A stretch of DNA of 60,206 nt, taken from NCBI RefSeq assembly GCF_001418685.1, contig NZ_LIVM01000014.1, positions 1 through 60,206 on the forward strand. Reading direction: 5' to 3'. Below are positions 17,758-27,726 of this stretch, piece by piece. Positions within the stretch are counted from its first letter, which is position 1, and the number at the start of each line of letters is the position of its first letter. The stretch is from Apibacter mensalis. GTDB taxonomy: Bacteria > Bacteroidota > Bacteroidia > Flavobacteriales > Weeksellaceae. Position numbers and translations under genes: made by a program. A model generated the notes under the pieces. It saw nothing but the letters and a program-made list of their open reading frames with translations, did not search any database and had not been told where the DNA came from.

Positions 17758-18429
17758 TTATTTTCCTTCAATTAGTACAACTATTTCCCCCTTCAAAGGC
17801 TTTTCTTTACCTATTTTTAATACCTCACCCACACTACCTCGCAACGTTTCTTCATGCATTTTAGTAAGTTCCCTGCTTATACTAATTCTTCGATCCTTTC
17901 CGAAAATTTCCGAAATTTGTTCTAAGGTGGTAATTATTTTATGAGGACTTTCATATAAAATAAGAGTTCTGCTCTCTTGTGACAACTCTTTGAGCTTAGT
18001 TTGTCTGCCTTTTTTGGATGGTAAAAAGCCGACAAAAACAAATTCATGTGAAGGAAGCCCTGAAATAGCCAATGCGGGAACAAAAGCAGTAGCCCCCGGA
18101 AGGCATTCTACCGAAATATTTTTTTCAATGCAAGATTTTACAAGCATATACCCCGGGTCTGATATTCCCGGAGTTCCGGCATCTGTGATTAGAGCAACAA
18201 TACGCCCTTCAGAAATCTGATTTGTATATCCTTCGGTTTTTTGATGTTCATTAAACATGTGATACGATTGCATAGGCGTTTGTATATCATAATGCTTAAG
18301 AAGCTTTCCGGAAGTACGAGTATCTTCAGCCAAAATTAAATCTACTTCTTTTAAAAGGCGCAAAGCCCGTAAGGTAATATCCTCAAGATTTCCAATAGGA
18401 GTTGGAATTAAATATAGCTTTCCACTCAT
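17758..18429 (-). CDS. rsmI: 16S rRNA (cytidine-1402-2'-O)-methyltransferase RsmI
   Basis: RsmI methylates the ribose of C1402 in the ribosomal decoding centre using SAM. The 223-residue protein has the tetrapyrrole-methylase-like fold of the family: LYLIPTPIGNLEDITLRAL at the start, LILAEDTRTSGKLLKHY, the SAM site ALITDAGTPGISDPGY, and LPGATAFVPALAISGLP. It ends with the short C-terminal form, lacking the extra helices of longer RsmI proteins. The upstream hypothetical gene and the Rrf2 gene lie close on the same strand, so the three may be co-transcribed. Confidence 0.95.
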   Translation of the reverse strand: MSGKLYLIPTPIGNLEDITLRALRLLKEVDLILAEDTRTSGKLLKHYDIQTPMQSYHMFNEHQKTEGYTNQISEGRIVALITDAGTPGISDPGYMLVKSCIEKNISVECLPGATAFVPALAISGLPSHEFVFVGFLPSKKGRQTKLKELSQESRTLILYESPHKIITTLEQISEIFGKDRRISISRELTKMHEETLRGSVGEVLKIGKEKPLKGEIVVLIEGK

Positions 18430-18443
18430 ATTTTTATAAGCTG

Positions 18444-19142
18444 TTATGAATCAAACCTGTGTACTATTAAACCTGACAAACGCTCCACATATTCTTCTTT
18501 ATTTTTCCAATTGTATTTTACAAACATTTCTTCCATCCATTTTTTTGCTTCCTCTATCGATTGAGTTTGGTTTAAATGAGTAAATTCAGCATCCATATCA
18601 GATTTACTTCCATTAAACAATTGGCTGATAAAAGCGATGGAATCATTAAAATCTAAATTAATGGGTCTTAAAATTCTATTCTTTTCATGAGGTTTTATTT
18701 CAGCAATCTGAATAGTTAAAGAATCCTTTTTTCTAAAATCTTCTTCTTCTGATTTTTCTATGTCTTCAGATGTTGCTTCTAATTCTTTTTTATGAGTATT
18801 CTCAACTGCTTTTTCTTCTCTGTTTACATTATTTTCAACATTTTCATTTTTAGTTGAGGCTATATTTTCAAATTCTTTACTTACCTGCTCTTTAGTCGTT
18901 TCATAAAAATCTCTAACCTCTACTTTTTTCTCCTGTACCCTCTCATTACTTTCTGCATTTTCAAGAATTTGCTGATATTTAGAGGTAGATAATTGTTTTA
19001 AAAAAATAAATTTTTCATATAAACTTTGAATTTTCTGCTGATGTGATAGAAGACCTGAAAAGCTCTGTACACGGCTAATTTCTCCGGCAATGGATTTTAT
19101 TTCTTCCAAAACTTCTTTTTGAAATATTTCTTTGACATTCAT
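18444..19142 (-). CDS. Conserved hypothetical protein of Flavobacteriia
   Basis: I chose the Met at 19142 (MNVKEIFQKE), giving 232 residues. The longer frame to 19235 would run into the divergent tdk start. The N-terminal two thirds is helical and Lys/Glu-rich, probably coiled coil. The last 80 residues form a conserved-looking block (RPINLDFNDSIAFISQLFNG ... KKWMEEMFVKYNWKNKEEY) that I associate with unnamed flavobacterial proteins near tdk and rsmI. There is no signal peptide or membrane segment. Function is unknown. Confidence 0.75.
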   Translation of the reverse strand: MNVKEIFQKEVLEEIKSIAGEISRVQSFSGLLSHQQKIQSLYEKFIFLKQLSTSKYQQILENAESNERVQEKKVEVRDFYETTKEQVSKEFENIASTKNENVENNVNREEKAVENTHKKELEATSEDIEKSEEEDFRKKDSLTIQIAEIKPHEKNRILRPINLDFNDSIAFISQLFNGSKSDMDAEFTHLNQTQSIEEAKKWMEEMFVKYNWKNKEEYVERLSGLIVHRFDS

Positions 19143-19213
19143 AATTTGCTTTTTAATATGTTCGTTAATTTCTACTTTTGTAAAAATTTTTATTAAAGAC
19201 CCGAAATTTACAA

Positions 19214-19819
19214 ATGTTTCTTGAAAATACAACAAATAGCACTCAACAAACTGGCTGGATTGAAGTAATTTGCGGCTCCATGTTCTCTGGTAAAACGGAA
19301 GAACTTATCCGCAGACTTAAACGTGCAGAATTTGCAAAACAAAAGGTTGAAATTTTCAAACCTGCCATGGACGTAAGATATGATGAAACATTGGTGGTTT
19401 CCCATGATAAAACTTCTTATCTGAGCACTCCTATTGACAACCCTCTGGAAATCCCCCTTCTAGCAGTCGATTGCGACGTAATAGGAATCGATGAAGCCCA
19501 GTTTTTTAGCGATACTATAGTAGAAGTATGCAACCTACTTGCCAATCAGGGTAAAAGAGTAATTGTTGCAGGATTGGATATGGATTTTAAAGGCAGACCT
19601 TTTGGTCCGATGCCCTCTTTAATGGCTACTGCCGAATATGTAACTAAAGTACATGCTATTTGTGTAAAAACAGGAAATCTGGCTAATTATTCCCATCGTA
19701 TTTCATCCGGTAAGAACCTGGTAGAATTAGGTGAAAAAGACAAATATGAGCCTTTAAGCAGACAAGCTTTTTGGGAAATTTTGAAAAAGGAAAAAGTACA
19801 GAAAAAAGATGAAATCTAA
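19214..19819 (+). CDS. tdk: Thymidine kinase
   Basis: The enzyme phosphorylates thymidine in nucleotide salvage. The 201-residue protein has the P-loop [18 protein letters not shown], the Walker B-like region IGIDEAQFF with the catalytic Glu, and the [15 protein letters not shown] lasso region. The usual two CxxC zinc pairs of type II thymidine kinases are not present: only HAICVKTGN remains of the first, and the second position reads PLSRQAFW. I believe this is usual in Flavobacteriia. It is followed 14 bases later by murF-alr and diverges from the rsmI group. Confidence 0.94.
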   Translation: MFLENTTNSTQQTGWIEVICGSMFSGKTEELIRRLKRAEFAKQKVEIFKPAMDVRYDETLVVSHDKTSYLSTPIDNPLEIPLLAVDCDVIGIDEAQFFSDTIVEVCNLLANQGKRVIVAGLDMDFKGRPFGPMPSLMATAEYVTKVHAICVKTGNLANYSHRISSGKNLVELGEKDKYEPLSRQAFWEILKKEKVQKKDEI

Positions 19820-19833
19820 CTATTGGCACTAAA

Positions 19834-22278
19834 ATGATTTATTGTGTGACTCATCTGGCTCTGATTATAGATGCCCAGCTTATCGGAGATCCTGATAGAA
19901 AAATTCAACATATATTTTACGATAGTCGAAATATCGTGTCTCCGGCTGATGGGGCATTTATAGCATTTATTGGAATTCGCGATGGTCATAAATATATGGA
20001 AGATGCCTATAAAAAATCGGTGCGGATTTTTATCGGTTCTCATATTCCCGTTATACATTCTGATGCTACGTATCTAATTGTAGATGATCCGGTGTCAGCA
20101 CTACAAAAATGGGCATGTTATCATATAAATTCTTATCCCAGCCTTACAACCATAGGTATTACCGGAAGTAATGGCAAAACCATTTTAAAAGAATGGCTTA
20201 ATCAATGTTTGTGGGACGTATTTTCAATTATTAAAAGTCCAAAAAGCTTTAATTCTCAAATGGGACTTCCGTTATCCGTATTGCAGATTGAGTCTAAGCA
20301 CGACTTAGGAATTTTTGAAGTAGGTATTTCTAAGCCCGGAGAAATGGATAAACAGGAAAGAGTTTTGCATCCTACTATAGGAGTTCTCACCAATGTACTG
20401 GGTGCACATTCAGAATATTTTAAAGATAAGGAAGAACAAATTGTTGAAAAAATAAAGCTTTTTAAAAACTCACAAGTTATTATTTATCCAACTGATCCGA
20501 ATATATCAAAAATAATTCAATTAGAGTATCCCAACAAAAAATTAATTTCTTTCGGTAAAGAAAATTCAGATATTCAATTATTAGAAACTACTCTTAATGG
20601 TAATACAACAGTACTGAGTGTTTCCGTTTTTGGTGAACCTAGGGAATTTATTTTTCCTTTCACAGATGATGCTTCTATCCAAAATGTATTATGTTTACTA
20701 GCTGTATTGTCTGAATTAGGATATAATTACGATTTTATACAAGAAAAAATTCTTCATCTACAATTCGTATCTATGCGTTTAGAGTTAGTATCCGGAATTA
20801 ATAATTGTACGATAATCAACGATACGTTCAACTCGGATTACCAATCATTGGAAATAGCCTTACATTTTCTTTTCCAACAAAACAAACCCAAAAAAGTTTT
20901 GGTGCTCTCAGATATCCTCCAATCTCGACTAGCTGAAGCTGAGTTGTATAAAAAAATAGCTGATTTGGTCAATTCTTTTCCCTTACATCACATCCTTTTA
21001 GTTGGAGAAAAAACATACAAATACAGACACTTATTTAACAATATACTTAAAAGTTTTTTATCTACCGTAGAGGTGATTAGGTTTTTAGAAAGTCGTTCCA
21101 TAAAAGATGCTGCCCTATTAATAAAAGGAGCGCGTAAGTTTGAATTGGAAAAAGTTACCCAATTATTGGAAGTTCAATCTCATGACACTATATTGGAAGT
21201 TAATCTACATTCACTATTGATGAATGTAAATTATTTTAAAAGTCTATTAAAACCGGAAACTAAGATTATTGCCATGGTTAAAGCTTCATCGTACGGATTG
21301 GGGAATTTTGAGATAGCAGAAGTTTTACAATTTTATCATATAGATTACCTTGCCGTTGCTTATCCGGACGAAGGGTTTAAATTAAGAGATAAAGGCATTC
21401 ACTTACCCATTATGGTTATGAATCCGGAAATCAGCAGTTATGATCGAGTCATCGAATATGAATTGGAGCCGGAAATATATAGTTTTAGAGAACTAAACTT
21501 ATTTGTTCATAAATTAAAAGAAAAAAAACTAACTAAATATCCTATCCATATTAAAATTGATACCGGGATGCATCGTTTAGGTTTTCAACCTGAAGAAGCT
21601 CAAAAATTAGGCGATTTATTAAAAAATAATGTTTATGTAAAGGTTAAATCTATTTTCAGTCATTTTGCGGTATCCGATGTTTCGGAACAAGAGGAATTTA
21701 CAAGATTACAAGCCAGCAAGCTAAAGTATTCATTTGATATTTTAGCAAAAATATTGGGTTACCAACCTCTTCTTCACATAGCGAATTCTGCCGGGATCAT
21801 TAATTATCCGGAATATCATTTTGATGCCGTTCGTTTAGGAATAGGCATGTATGGATACATTGACAATGAAAAGACCTTAAAAAAGCTGAAAAATGTGATT
21901 ACATTAAAGACTGTTATTTCTAATATTCATGATCTTGAACCCGGAGAAACAGTTGGGTATGGCAGACAATTTGTAGCTAAAAAAACTACCTCTGTTGCAA
22001 CTTTGCCCATCGGCTATGCAGATGGCATTCGAAGAATAGTAGGAAATGGAAAAGGATATGTAACGATTCATGGAAAAAAAGCTCCTATCATTGGAAATAT
22101 TTGTATGGATATGATGATGATTGATGTAACGAATATAGCTTGTAAGGAAGGAGATACCGTCATAATTATGGGTGAAAATCCAAGTTTGATTGAATATGCC
22201 GAATGGTATCAAACCATCCCGTATGAAGTTCTAACTTCAATTTCATCTAGGGTTAAACGCATATATTACAGGGAATAA
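19834..22278 (+). CDS. Bifunctional MurF (UDP-MurNAc-tripeptide-D-Ala-D-Ala ligase)/alanine racemase
   Basis: This 814-residue fusion supplies two steps of peptidoglycan precursor synthesis. Residues 1 to about 450 are a Mur ligase (ATP loop GITGSNGKTILKEWL, then LGIFEVGISKPGEM and NDTFNSDYQSLEIAL). Residues about 455-814 are a PLP alanine racemase with the cofactor lysine in IAMVKASSYGLGNFE, HIKIDTGMHRLGF, and the catalytic tyrosine region VRLGIGMYGY. The fusion is characteristic of Bacteroidetes. It stands 14 bases after tdk, probably in the same transcript. Confidence 0.96.
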   Translation: MIYCVTHLALIIDAQLIGDPDRKIQHIFYDSRNIVSPADGAFIAFIGIRDGHKYMEDAYKKSVRIFIGSHIPVIHSDATYLIVDDPVSALQKWACYHINSYPSLTTIGITGSNGKTILKEWLNQCLWDVFSIIKSPKSFNSQMGLPLSVLQIESKHDLGIFEVGISKPGEMDKQERVLHPTIGVLTNVLGAHSEYFKDKEEQIVEKIKLFKNSQVIIYPTDPNISKIIQLEYPNKKLISFGKENSDIQLLETTLNGNTTVLSVSVFGEPREFIFPFTDDASIQNVLCLLAVLSELGYNYDFIQEKILHLQFVSMRLELVSGINNCTIINDTFNSDYQSLEIALHFLFQQNKPKKVLVLSDILQSRLAEAELYKKIADLVNSFPLHHILLVGEKTYKYRHLFNNILKSFLSTVEVIRFLESRSIKDAALLIKGARKFELEKVTQLLEVQSHDTILEVNLHSLLMNVNYFKSLLKPETKIIAMVKASSYGLGNFEIAEVLQFYHIDYLAVAYPDEGFKLRDKGIHLPIMVMNPEISSYDRVIEYELEPEIYSFRELNLFVHKLKEKKLTKYPIHIKIDTGMHRLGFQPEEAQKLGDLLKNNVYVKVKSIFSHFAVSDVSEQEEFTRLQASKLKYSFDILAKILGYQPLLHIANSAGIINYPEYHFDAVRLGIGMYGYIDNEKTLKKLKNVITLKTVISNIHDLEPGETVGYGRQFVAKKTTSVATLPIGYADGIRRIVGNGKGYVTIHGKKAPIIGNICMDMMMIDVTNIACKEGDTVIIMGENPSLIEYAEWYQTIPYEVLTSISSRVKRIYYRE

Positions 22279-22490
22279 AATGTATTGCACTCCGCTATAT
22301 TTAAGAATTTGATTGATCCTTATAAAAATTACCTCGACATATAGGTTTATAATTACAGATGCATTACAAAACTAATTTTTTACGAGTAAATCTGCAATAT
22401 CCCTCTATAAAAGGTAAATAAATTAAGATTATATGCTAAAGTTATACAATCGAACTTCACATATCTGTATGAAGCCCAATTCTATTAAAA
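22279..22490. other. Short gene-free gap
   Basis: The gap lies between the convergent murF-alr gene and the S24 repressor gene. No clear terminator was seen in it. Confidence 0.4.
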
Positions 22491-23225
22491 TTAATTATGT
22501 AATCGTATGCTTGCTCGTATTAAGGCAATAGCATTTATATGTTCCATTAACATATCCTTCGGTTGATGGTGTTGATTTTGGGAAACCAGCTTTATATATT
22601 CATCTCCTAAATCTGATTTTTGAACAAATTTAACCGTGATATATTCGCTCCAATCGTCAATTTTTATGGAAAGTAAATACATTTCACCCCAAAAAATTTT
22701 ATCTAAATTAACTTTTTTATATAAAACAATATCTCCACTTTTCAGTAACGGATACATAGAATCACCTTTTACATACACTCCCCCATCACAATTTGCTATA
22801 CCCGGTATACGGATACGATCTAAGACTGCTTCGCCGGAAGATCCTTTAAAAAGCTCAACTAAACCCGAAGTAGCTTCTAAATCATATAAAGGCACATCTT
22901 GTATATCTCTAATAGTATCTATTGTCTTGCGGTGCATACTTATTATAGGAGCAGGAAGTATTTCTTTACCTCCGGCAAACTCTGATACTCTTTTTAACAT
23001 AGATTCTCTACCGGTAAGTAACCAATCCACATTTATATCATCAAACTTATTTGCAATGTCTTCTAATATATCATAAGAAGGTCTAGTTCCTTCTTTTTTT
23101 AATCGGTTTAATTTTTCAGAAGAACTATATCCTAACCCATTAATTGCAAAATCATGAACACTCCTAAATCTTTTATAATGAATAAGCTCTGTTATTCTTT
23201 CAAAGAAATTTGTGTTTTTTTTCAT
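22491..23225 (-). CDS. CI-like transcriptional repressor, HTH plus S24 (LexA-like) peptidase
   Basis: The 244-residue protein has an N-terminal helix-turn-helix (residues about 10-70, FAINGLGYSSSEKLNRLKKE ... DILEDIANKFDDINVDWLLTG) and a C-terminal S24 domain with the nucleophile serine in VKGDSMYPLLKSGDIVLYKK and a lysine partner just after. Such repressors hold prophages silent or control stress genes and inactivate by self-cleavage when RecA is activated. No phage genes follow on the divergent side apart from a possible remnant near 24.1-24.5 kb, so it may be a domesticated repressor or the last trace of a prophage. Confidence 0.88.
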   Translation of the reverse strand: MKKNTNFFERITELIHYKRFRSVHDFAINGLGYSSSEKLNRLKKEGTRPSYDILEDIANKFDDINVDWLLTGRESMLKRVSEFAGGKEILPAPIISMHRKTIDTIRDIQDVPLYDLEATSGLVELFKGSSGEAVLDRIRIPGIANCDGGVYVKGDSMYPLLKSGDIVLYKKVNLDKIFWGEMYLLSIKIDDWSEYITVKFVQKSDLGDEYIKLVSQNQHHQPKDMLMEHINAIALIRASIRLHN

Positions 23226-24105
23226 ATATCAATTATTTATACAAATTTATTTGTATACTCGCTTTATATTTATAATCAATGTAAATATACATTAATTTTT
23301 TTATTCCACATAATCCTCAGAAAATTAATTTATTAGTTATCCAAGTTATTATTTCTATTTACAAACAAACAAGAAAATAGTTAATTAAAATTGGAAAATC
23401 CTGAATTATTGCATATGGATTAAAATAAAATATCCAATTATAAATTCATTAAACATAATTACAATTTTACTTGAAATAATTTTAGTGACTTTTTTATTAT
23501 CGGATAAATAACAATCATTGATCAATTGATTTAATCAAATCATTTTTAAAATCAGAATGAAACCATACTAATACTAAAAACCTTACCATGATAAAACGAA
23601 AATTAAACGCCCACAACTTAAAATTTGCTTAAATGATAATTTTGAAGATAAAAAGTTCTTAAGCTTAAAGAAAAAGGCGCATTATTCATGAAAATCAAAT
23701 AAAAATTCTGGAATAGACTTACCCATTATAAATCTCCCTGGAACTTATTGAGAAGATTGAAAACAAATAATATGTGAAATTCGAAGAAAAATATGGAACG
23801 GAATGAATTTCATTTTAATAAATAAAAATTACCTCTTAATACCTGTACCCATAAAAAGGAAAGTAAAAGCTCGTTAATTAACAGTTAGGATTTTGATTTT
23901 CACATTTTATATTCATTAAGAATTCTCATTGCATCGTCTTTTCAAATTTCTTTTACTTACTTATTTTATTTCTCTTCTTAACCCTATTTTTCTAATAAGA
24001 CTTATTATAATAGAGGTCAAAAATTTAAAAATATAACAATACAAGGCTATAACTAAAAAGTATTTCACCCTCAAAACCTTAAATAATAACCTTAGAAAAA
24101 CTAAC
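23226..24105. other. 880 bases without a recognisable gene
   Basis: The region is AT-rich with stops in all frames. It is where the early operon controlled by a divergent prophage repressor would be expected, so it may be eroded phage DNA, but I recognise nothing. Confidence 0.45.
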
Positions 24106-24468
24106 ATGGTAATTTATTTTAAAGAAATTAATGAGAAACTACTTGATTTTTTCAGTCAATTCGAGTGTTCGAGTGTATGATCTTCGCAACTGTGATAAGC
24201 ACTATTGTTTGTTCTGTTTATAAAGGAATTTTTGTATGCAGGCTTTTTTATAAAAGCCCCCATTTCTACCGTAATAGGAATTTCAATAGGAATTCTTTCG
24301 CAAGAGTTTTCTGATACACCCAATAACACTATACAGGTTTTATGTATGTCAACCGGTGCTTACACTGGGGAAATCTTAGAAGATATCGAACAACTTTTAA
24401 AATGGATTCCATCGATTATAAAGAAAATGATAAGTAAAAAATTGGAAATTAATGATAAAAAAATTTAA
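24106..24468 (+). pseudogene. Broken small gene, possible membrane protein remnant
   Basis: An open frame of 87 codons from a TTG at 24205 encodes a segment with a hydrophobic stretch (FFIKAPISTVIGISIGILSQ) and a polar end. In the same frame, 24106-24180 encodes MVIYFKEINEKLLDFFSQ and stops. The piece between reads on in another frame from ATG at 24177 (MIFATVISTIVCSVYKGIF), which would join naturally to both flanks. This suggests a small one- or two-helix membrane protein, perhaps holin-like, broken by two frameshifts. The reconstruction is tentative. Confidence 0.35.
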
Positions 24469-24733
24469 TGCAAAGATAATCAACAACTTAATTTAACACA
24501 TAACCAATACAAATTATATAAATATATTTACAAAATTATACTCTTTTATGATAAAAATAACATATTTCACTTATAATTTATGGTTAAAAAAATTAATGAT
24601 TTTTTTTTAATATACTATTAAAAAAATTGGAAATTAATTTTAAGTATCTGAAAAGTATTTATTTAAATAACGTTAATCAATTTTGAAATCAATAAAATTT
24701 ATAACCTATTTTTTACAGCAGTTATAAAGGTAG
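24469..24733. other. Gene-free gap upstream of sufC
   Basis: This gap would be the usual place for sufB in flavobacterial suf operons, but no SufB coding is visible here or in the preceding kilobase. Confidence 0.5.
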
Positions 24734-24741
24734 TATATTTG
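24734..24741 (+). promoter_or_regulatory. Putative -7 element of the sufCD operon
   Basis: TATATTTG matches TAnnTTTG and lies 34 bases before the sufC ATG. No clear -33 element was seen. Confidence 0.5.
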
Positions 24742-24775
24742 TTTTTGAATAAGTTTAAGATAATATACGATAAAA

Positions 24776-25510
24776 ATGCTATCAATAAAAAATTTGCACG
24801 CAAGAATTGGAAAAAAAGAAATACTTAAAGGAATAAATCTTGAAATTAGTAAGGGAGAAGTACATGCAATTATGGGGCCTAATGGTGGTGGAAAGAGTAC
24901 GCTTTCTAATGTAATTACCGGAAAGGAGGATTATGAGGTCACTGAAGGCTCTATTCTATTAGATGGAAAAAATTTATTAGACCTTGCTCCTGAAGAAAGA
25001 GCCAATGCCGGAATATTTATGTCTTTTCAGTACCCAATAGAAATTCCCGGTGTAAGCGTCTCCAACTTTTTAAAAGCAGCCATTAATGCTAATCGTAAAG
25101 CTCGTGGGCAAGAAGATATTTCTGCACAAGAATTTTTACAAAAAGTTAAAGAAAAATCCGAGATGCTGGAAATAAAGAAAGATTTTCTTTCCCGATCTCT
25201 TAATGAAGGTTTTTCAGGTGGCGAAAAGAAAAAAAATGAAATTTTCCAAATGGCTATGTTAGAGCCAAAATTATCCATCTTGGACGAAACTGATTCTGGA
25301 CTTGATATTGATGCACTGCGTATTGTTTCCAATGGTGTCAATAAATTAAAAAATAAAGATAATGCGGTTTTAGTTATTACTCACTATCAACGTTTACTGG
25401 ATTATATTGTCCCGGATTTCGTACATGTATTAATGAACGGAAAAATTATAAAATCAGGAACTAAAGAATTGGCATTGGAATTAGAAGAAAAAGGATACGA
25501 TTGGTTATAG
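24776..25510 (+). CDS. sufC: Fe-S cluster assembly ATPase SufC
   Basis: SufC is the ABC ATPase of the SufBCD scaffold that builds iron-sulfur clusters. The 244-residue protein has Walker [11 protein letters not shown], the SufC-type signature region [20 protein letters not shown] and Walker B-like [17 protein letters not shown]. sufD follows after 47 bases. The first gene of the usual operon, sufB, is not upstream, and a promoter-like element lies just before sufC, so this is transcribed as a separate sufCD unit. Confidence 0.96.
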   Translation: MLSIKNLHARIGKKEILKGINLEISKGEVHAIMGPNGGGKSTLSNVITGKEDYEVTEGSILLDGKNLLDLAPEERANAGIFMSFQYPIEIPGVSVSNFLKAAINANRKARGQEDISAQEFLQKVKEKSEMLEIKKDFLSRSLNEGFSGGEKKKNEIFQMAMLEPKLSILDETDSGLDIDALRIVSNGVNKLKNKDNAVLVITHYQRLLDYIVPDFVHVLMNGKIIKSGTKELALELEEKGYDWL

Positions 25511-25557
25511 TTTTCGATTACATCAATTAGTAATTCCTCCTAACTTAAATTAGCAAA

Positions 25558-26823
25558 ATGAATATCCTACAACATACTGAATTAGAAAAAATTACCAAAC
25601 AGGCACAATCAACATTAGAGAATAGTAGTTTTCCAACAAAAAAAAATGAAGATTGGAAATTTACTGAAATAGCTGATTTCAATCCAAAACTTTATCAAAC
25701 TGCAAAAAACAATCCTATATCTAAAGAGATTATAGAAGATATTGTAGGTCATGAACCGGATTCTTTTAAAATTGTTATCATTGATGGTCTTATTTCATCA
25801 GAATATTCCAATTATCCACAAAATACATGGATTGTCCTGCCTTTCTCAGAAGCTTTAAAAAATGAAAAGTATCAAGCTATTATACTCTCTAAGCTGAATT
25901 CTATTTCCTGCCAAAAACATTACTTTAATGTATTAAATATGGCATCATACCACGAAGGAACTTTTATTTATGTACCTAAACATACTATAGAGCAACAGGT
26001 AATAGAATTAATTTATTTAAATTCAAAGCAAGACTATACGGCCCTTAAAAACCTACGTAATTTATTTGTTATAGAAGATCAATCAGAAATTCAAATTTCT
26101 GAAAGAATTCATACGCTATCAGAATTTAAATTCTTCAATAATATCGTAACTGAGATATTTGTGGGAAAAAACACTAATTTCAGCCTTTACAAAATTCAGG
26201 ATGATGTGCACTCCTCTTGCCTAATGGATTCAACCTTTATAAGGCAAGAAAAAGACAGTAATGTCTTTATGCATACTTTTTCTTTTGGAGGCAAAACCAT
26301 TCGTAATGAACTATCTTTTGATCATAATGGGGAAAATATTAATTCGACCTTAAAAGGAGTAACCATTATAGGAGAAGGACAAGAAGTTGGAAATCATACG
26401 CTTGTTAAACACAACCGGCCTAATTGTGAAAGTCATGAACTTTATAGAGGAATATACCAAAATTCTGCCCACGGAATATTTAATGGTAAAATAAAAGTAA
26501 ATAAAATAGCTCAGAAAACTAATGCTTTTCAACAAAATAATAATATTTTGCTTTCTAAAAAATCGAGTATTGATACCAAGCCTCAATTAGAAATTTTTGC
26601 AGATGACGTAAAATGTTCGCATGGGTGTACAGTAGGACAGCTTGATAATGATGCCTTATTCTATTTGAAACAAAGGGGAATCCATGAAAAAAATGCTAAG
26701 GCTTTACTTATGTTTGCATTCTGCGCAGATGTAATGGAAACAGTTTCCATTACCCAATTGAAAAATAAAATAAACAAGATTATAGCAAAAAAATTAGATG
26801 TAAATTCTGATTTTGAAATATAA
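25558..26823 (+). CDS. sufD: Fe-S cluster assembly protein SufD
   Basis: SufD is the SufB paralogue that completes the SufBC2D scaffold. The 421-residue protein has the family's opening FPTKKNEDWKFTEIADF, the central beta-helix region and the conserved C-terminal block KPQLEIFADDVKCSHGCTVG followed by DALFYLKQRGI. This protein has features typical of SufD and is too short for SufB. It is partnered with sufC upstream, while sufS and sufE are not downstream, and the next gene is yaaA. Confidence 0.95.
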   Translation: MNILQHTELEKITKQAQSTLENSSFPTKKNEDWKFTEIADFNPKLYQTAKNNPISKEIIEDIVGHEPDSFKIVIIDGLISSEYSNYPQNTWIVLPFSEALKNEKYQAIILSKLNSISCQKHYFNVLNMASYHEGTFIYVPKHTIEQQVIELIYLNSKQDYTALKNLRNLFVIEDQSEIQISERIHTLSEFKFFNNIVTEIFVGKNTNFSLYKIQDDVHSSCLMDSTFIRQEKDSNVFMHTFSFGGKTIRNELSFDHNGENINSTLKGVTIIGEGQEVGNHTLVKHNRPNCESHELYRGIYQNSAHGIFNGKIKVNKIAQKTNAFQQNNNILLSKKSSIDTKPQLEIFADDVKCSHGCTVGQLDNDALFYLKQRGIHEKNAKALLMFAFCADVMETVSITQLKNKINKIIAKKLDVNSDFEI

Positions 26824-26951
26824 AGTATTCAACATATGATAACAAATGTTAAGATCAATTCCTAACATTTGTTATTTACTTTTATAAAAATTCATCTATT
26901 AAACTACATTGTTTTTTTTAATAACTTAGCTACACAGCTAATAAATTTTAA

Positions 26952-27710
26952 ATGAAGATACTTCTATCGCCGGCAAAAATAATGAGCTTGGAAACCAATT
27001 CGAGCTGGAACGAACATAGTCAACCCATATTGATTGATTATAGTAAAAAATTACAATTCGTTTTAAAGAATTATTCCCCTTCTGAATTAGGAAATCTATT
27101 GAATATTTCATCAAAATTATCTGGAGAAAATTGGGAAAGAATTCAACAATGGAGCCCCAATCCTTCTAAAAAAGAATGCGTACAAGCAATTTTTGCATTT
27201 AAAGGTGAAGTTTACAGAGGACTAAACGCCGAATCCTTATCTAATTCCAGTTTAAATTATTTGCAAAAAAATCTTTTAATTATTTCCGGTCTTTATGGAT
27301 TACTACATCCTTCAGATGATATTATGCTATACCGATTAGAAATGGGGAAAAAACTTAAAACAGAACAGGCTAATGATCTGTATGGATTTTGGAGAAATAT
27401 ATTAACTAATTATTTAAATAACCAACTTAAAAATGATGAACCCATACTTAATCTTGCCAGCAACGAATATTTTAAAGTATTTGACTCTAAAAAGTTAAAG
27501 GGTCAAATTATGAACATTGAATTCAAAGATTACAGAAATGGATCTTTAAAAAGCATTATGACATATTTTAAAAATGCCCGAGGAAAGATGACTCGTTGGT
27601 GCGCTGAAAATTCCATAACTCAATTGGATGATATTAAAACTTATAATGAGGACGGATACGAATTTTCTGATCAACTATCCACAAAAAGAAATTTAATATT
27701 TATACGATAG
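26952..27710 (+). CDS. yaaA: Peroxide stress protein YaaA (UPF0246)
   Basis: YaaA-family proteins limit free iron and DNA damage under hydrogen peroxide. The 252-residue protein begins with the family signature MKILLSPAKIMS and contains FAFKGEVYRGLNAESL, ISGLYGLLHPSDDIMLYRLEMG, NLASNEYFKVF and YFKNARGKMTRWCAEN, all typical. It stands 128 bases after sufD on the same strand. The pairing with Fe-S assembly is functionally sensible, though co-transcription is not shown. Confidence 0.93.
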   Translation: MKILLSPAKIMSLETNSSWNEHSQPILIDYSKKLQFVLKNYSPSELGNLLNISSKLSGENWERIQQWSPNPSKKECVQAIFAFKGEVYRGLNAESLSNSSLNYLQKNLLIISGLYGLLHPSDDIMLYRLEMGKKLKTEQANDLYGFWRNILTNYLNNQLKNDEPILNLASNEYFKVFDSKKLKGQIMNIEFKDYRNGSLKSIMTYFKNARGKMTRWCAENSITQLDDIKTYNEDGYEFSDQLSTKRNLIFIR

Positions 27711-27726
27711 CAAGATTATTATTTAT

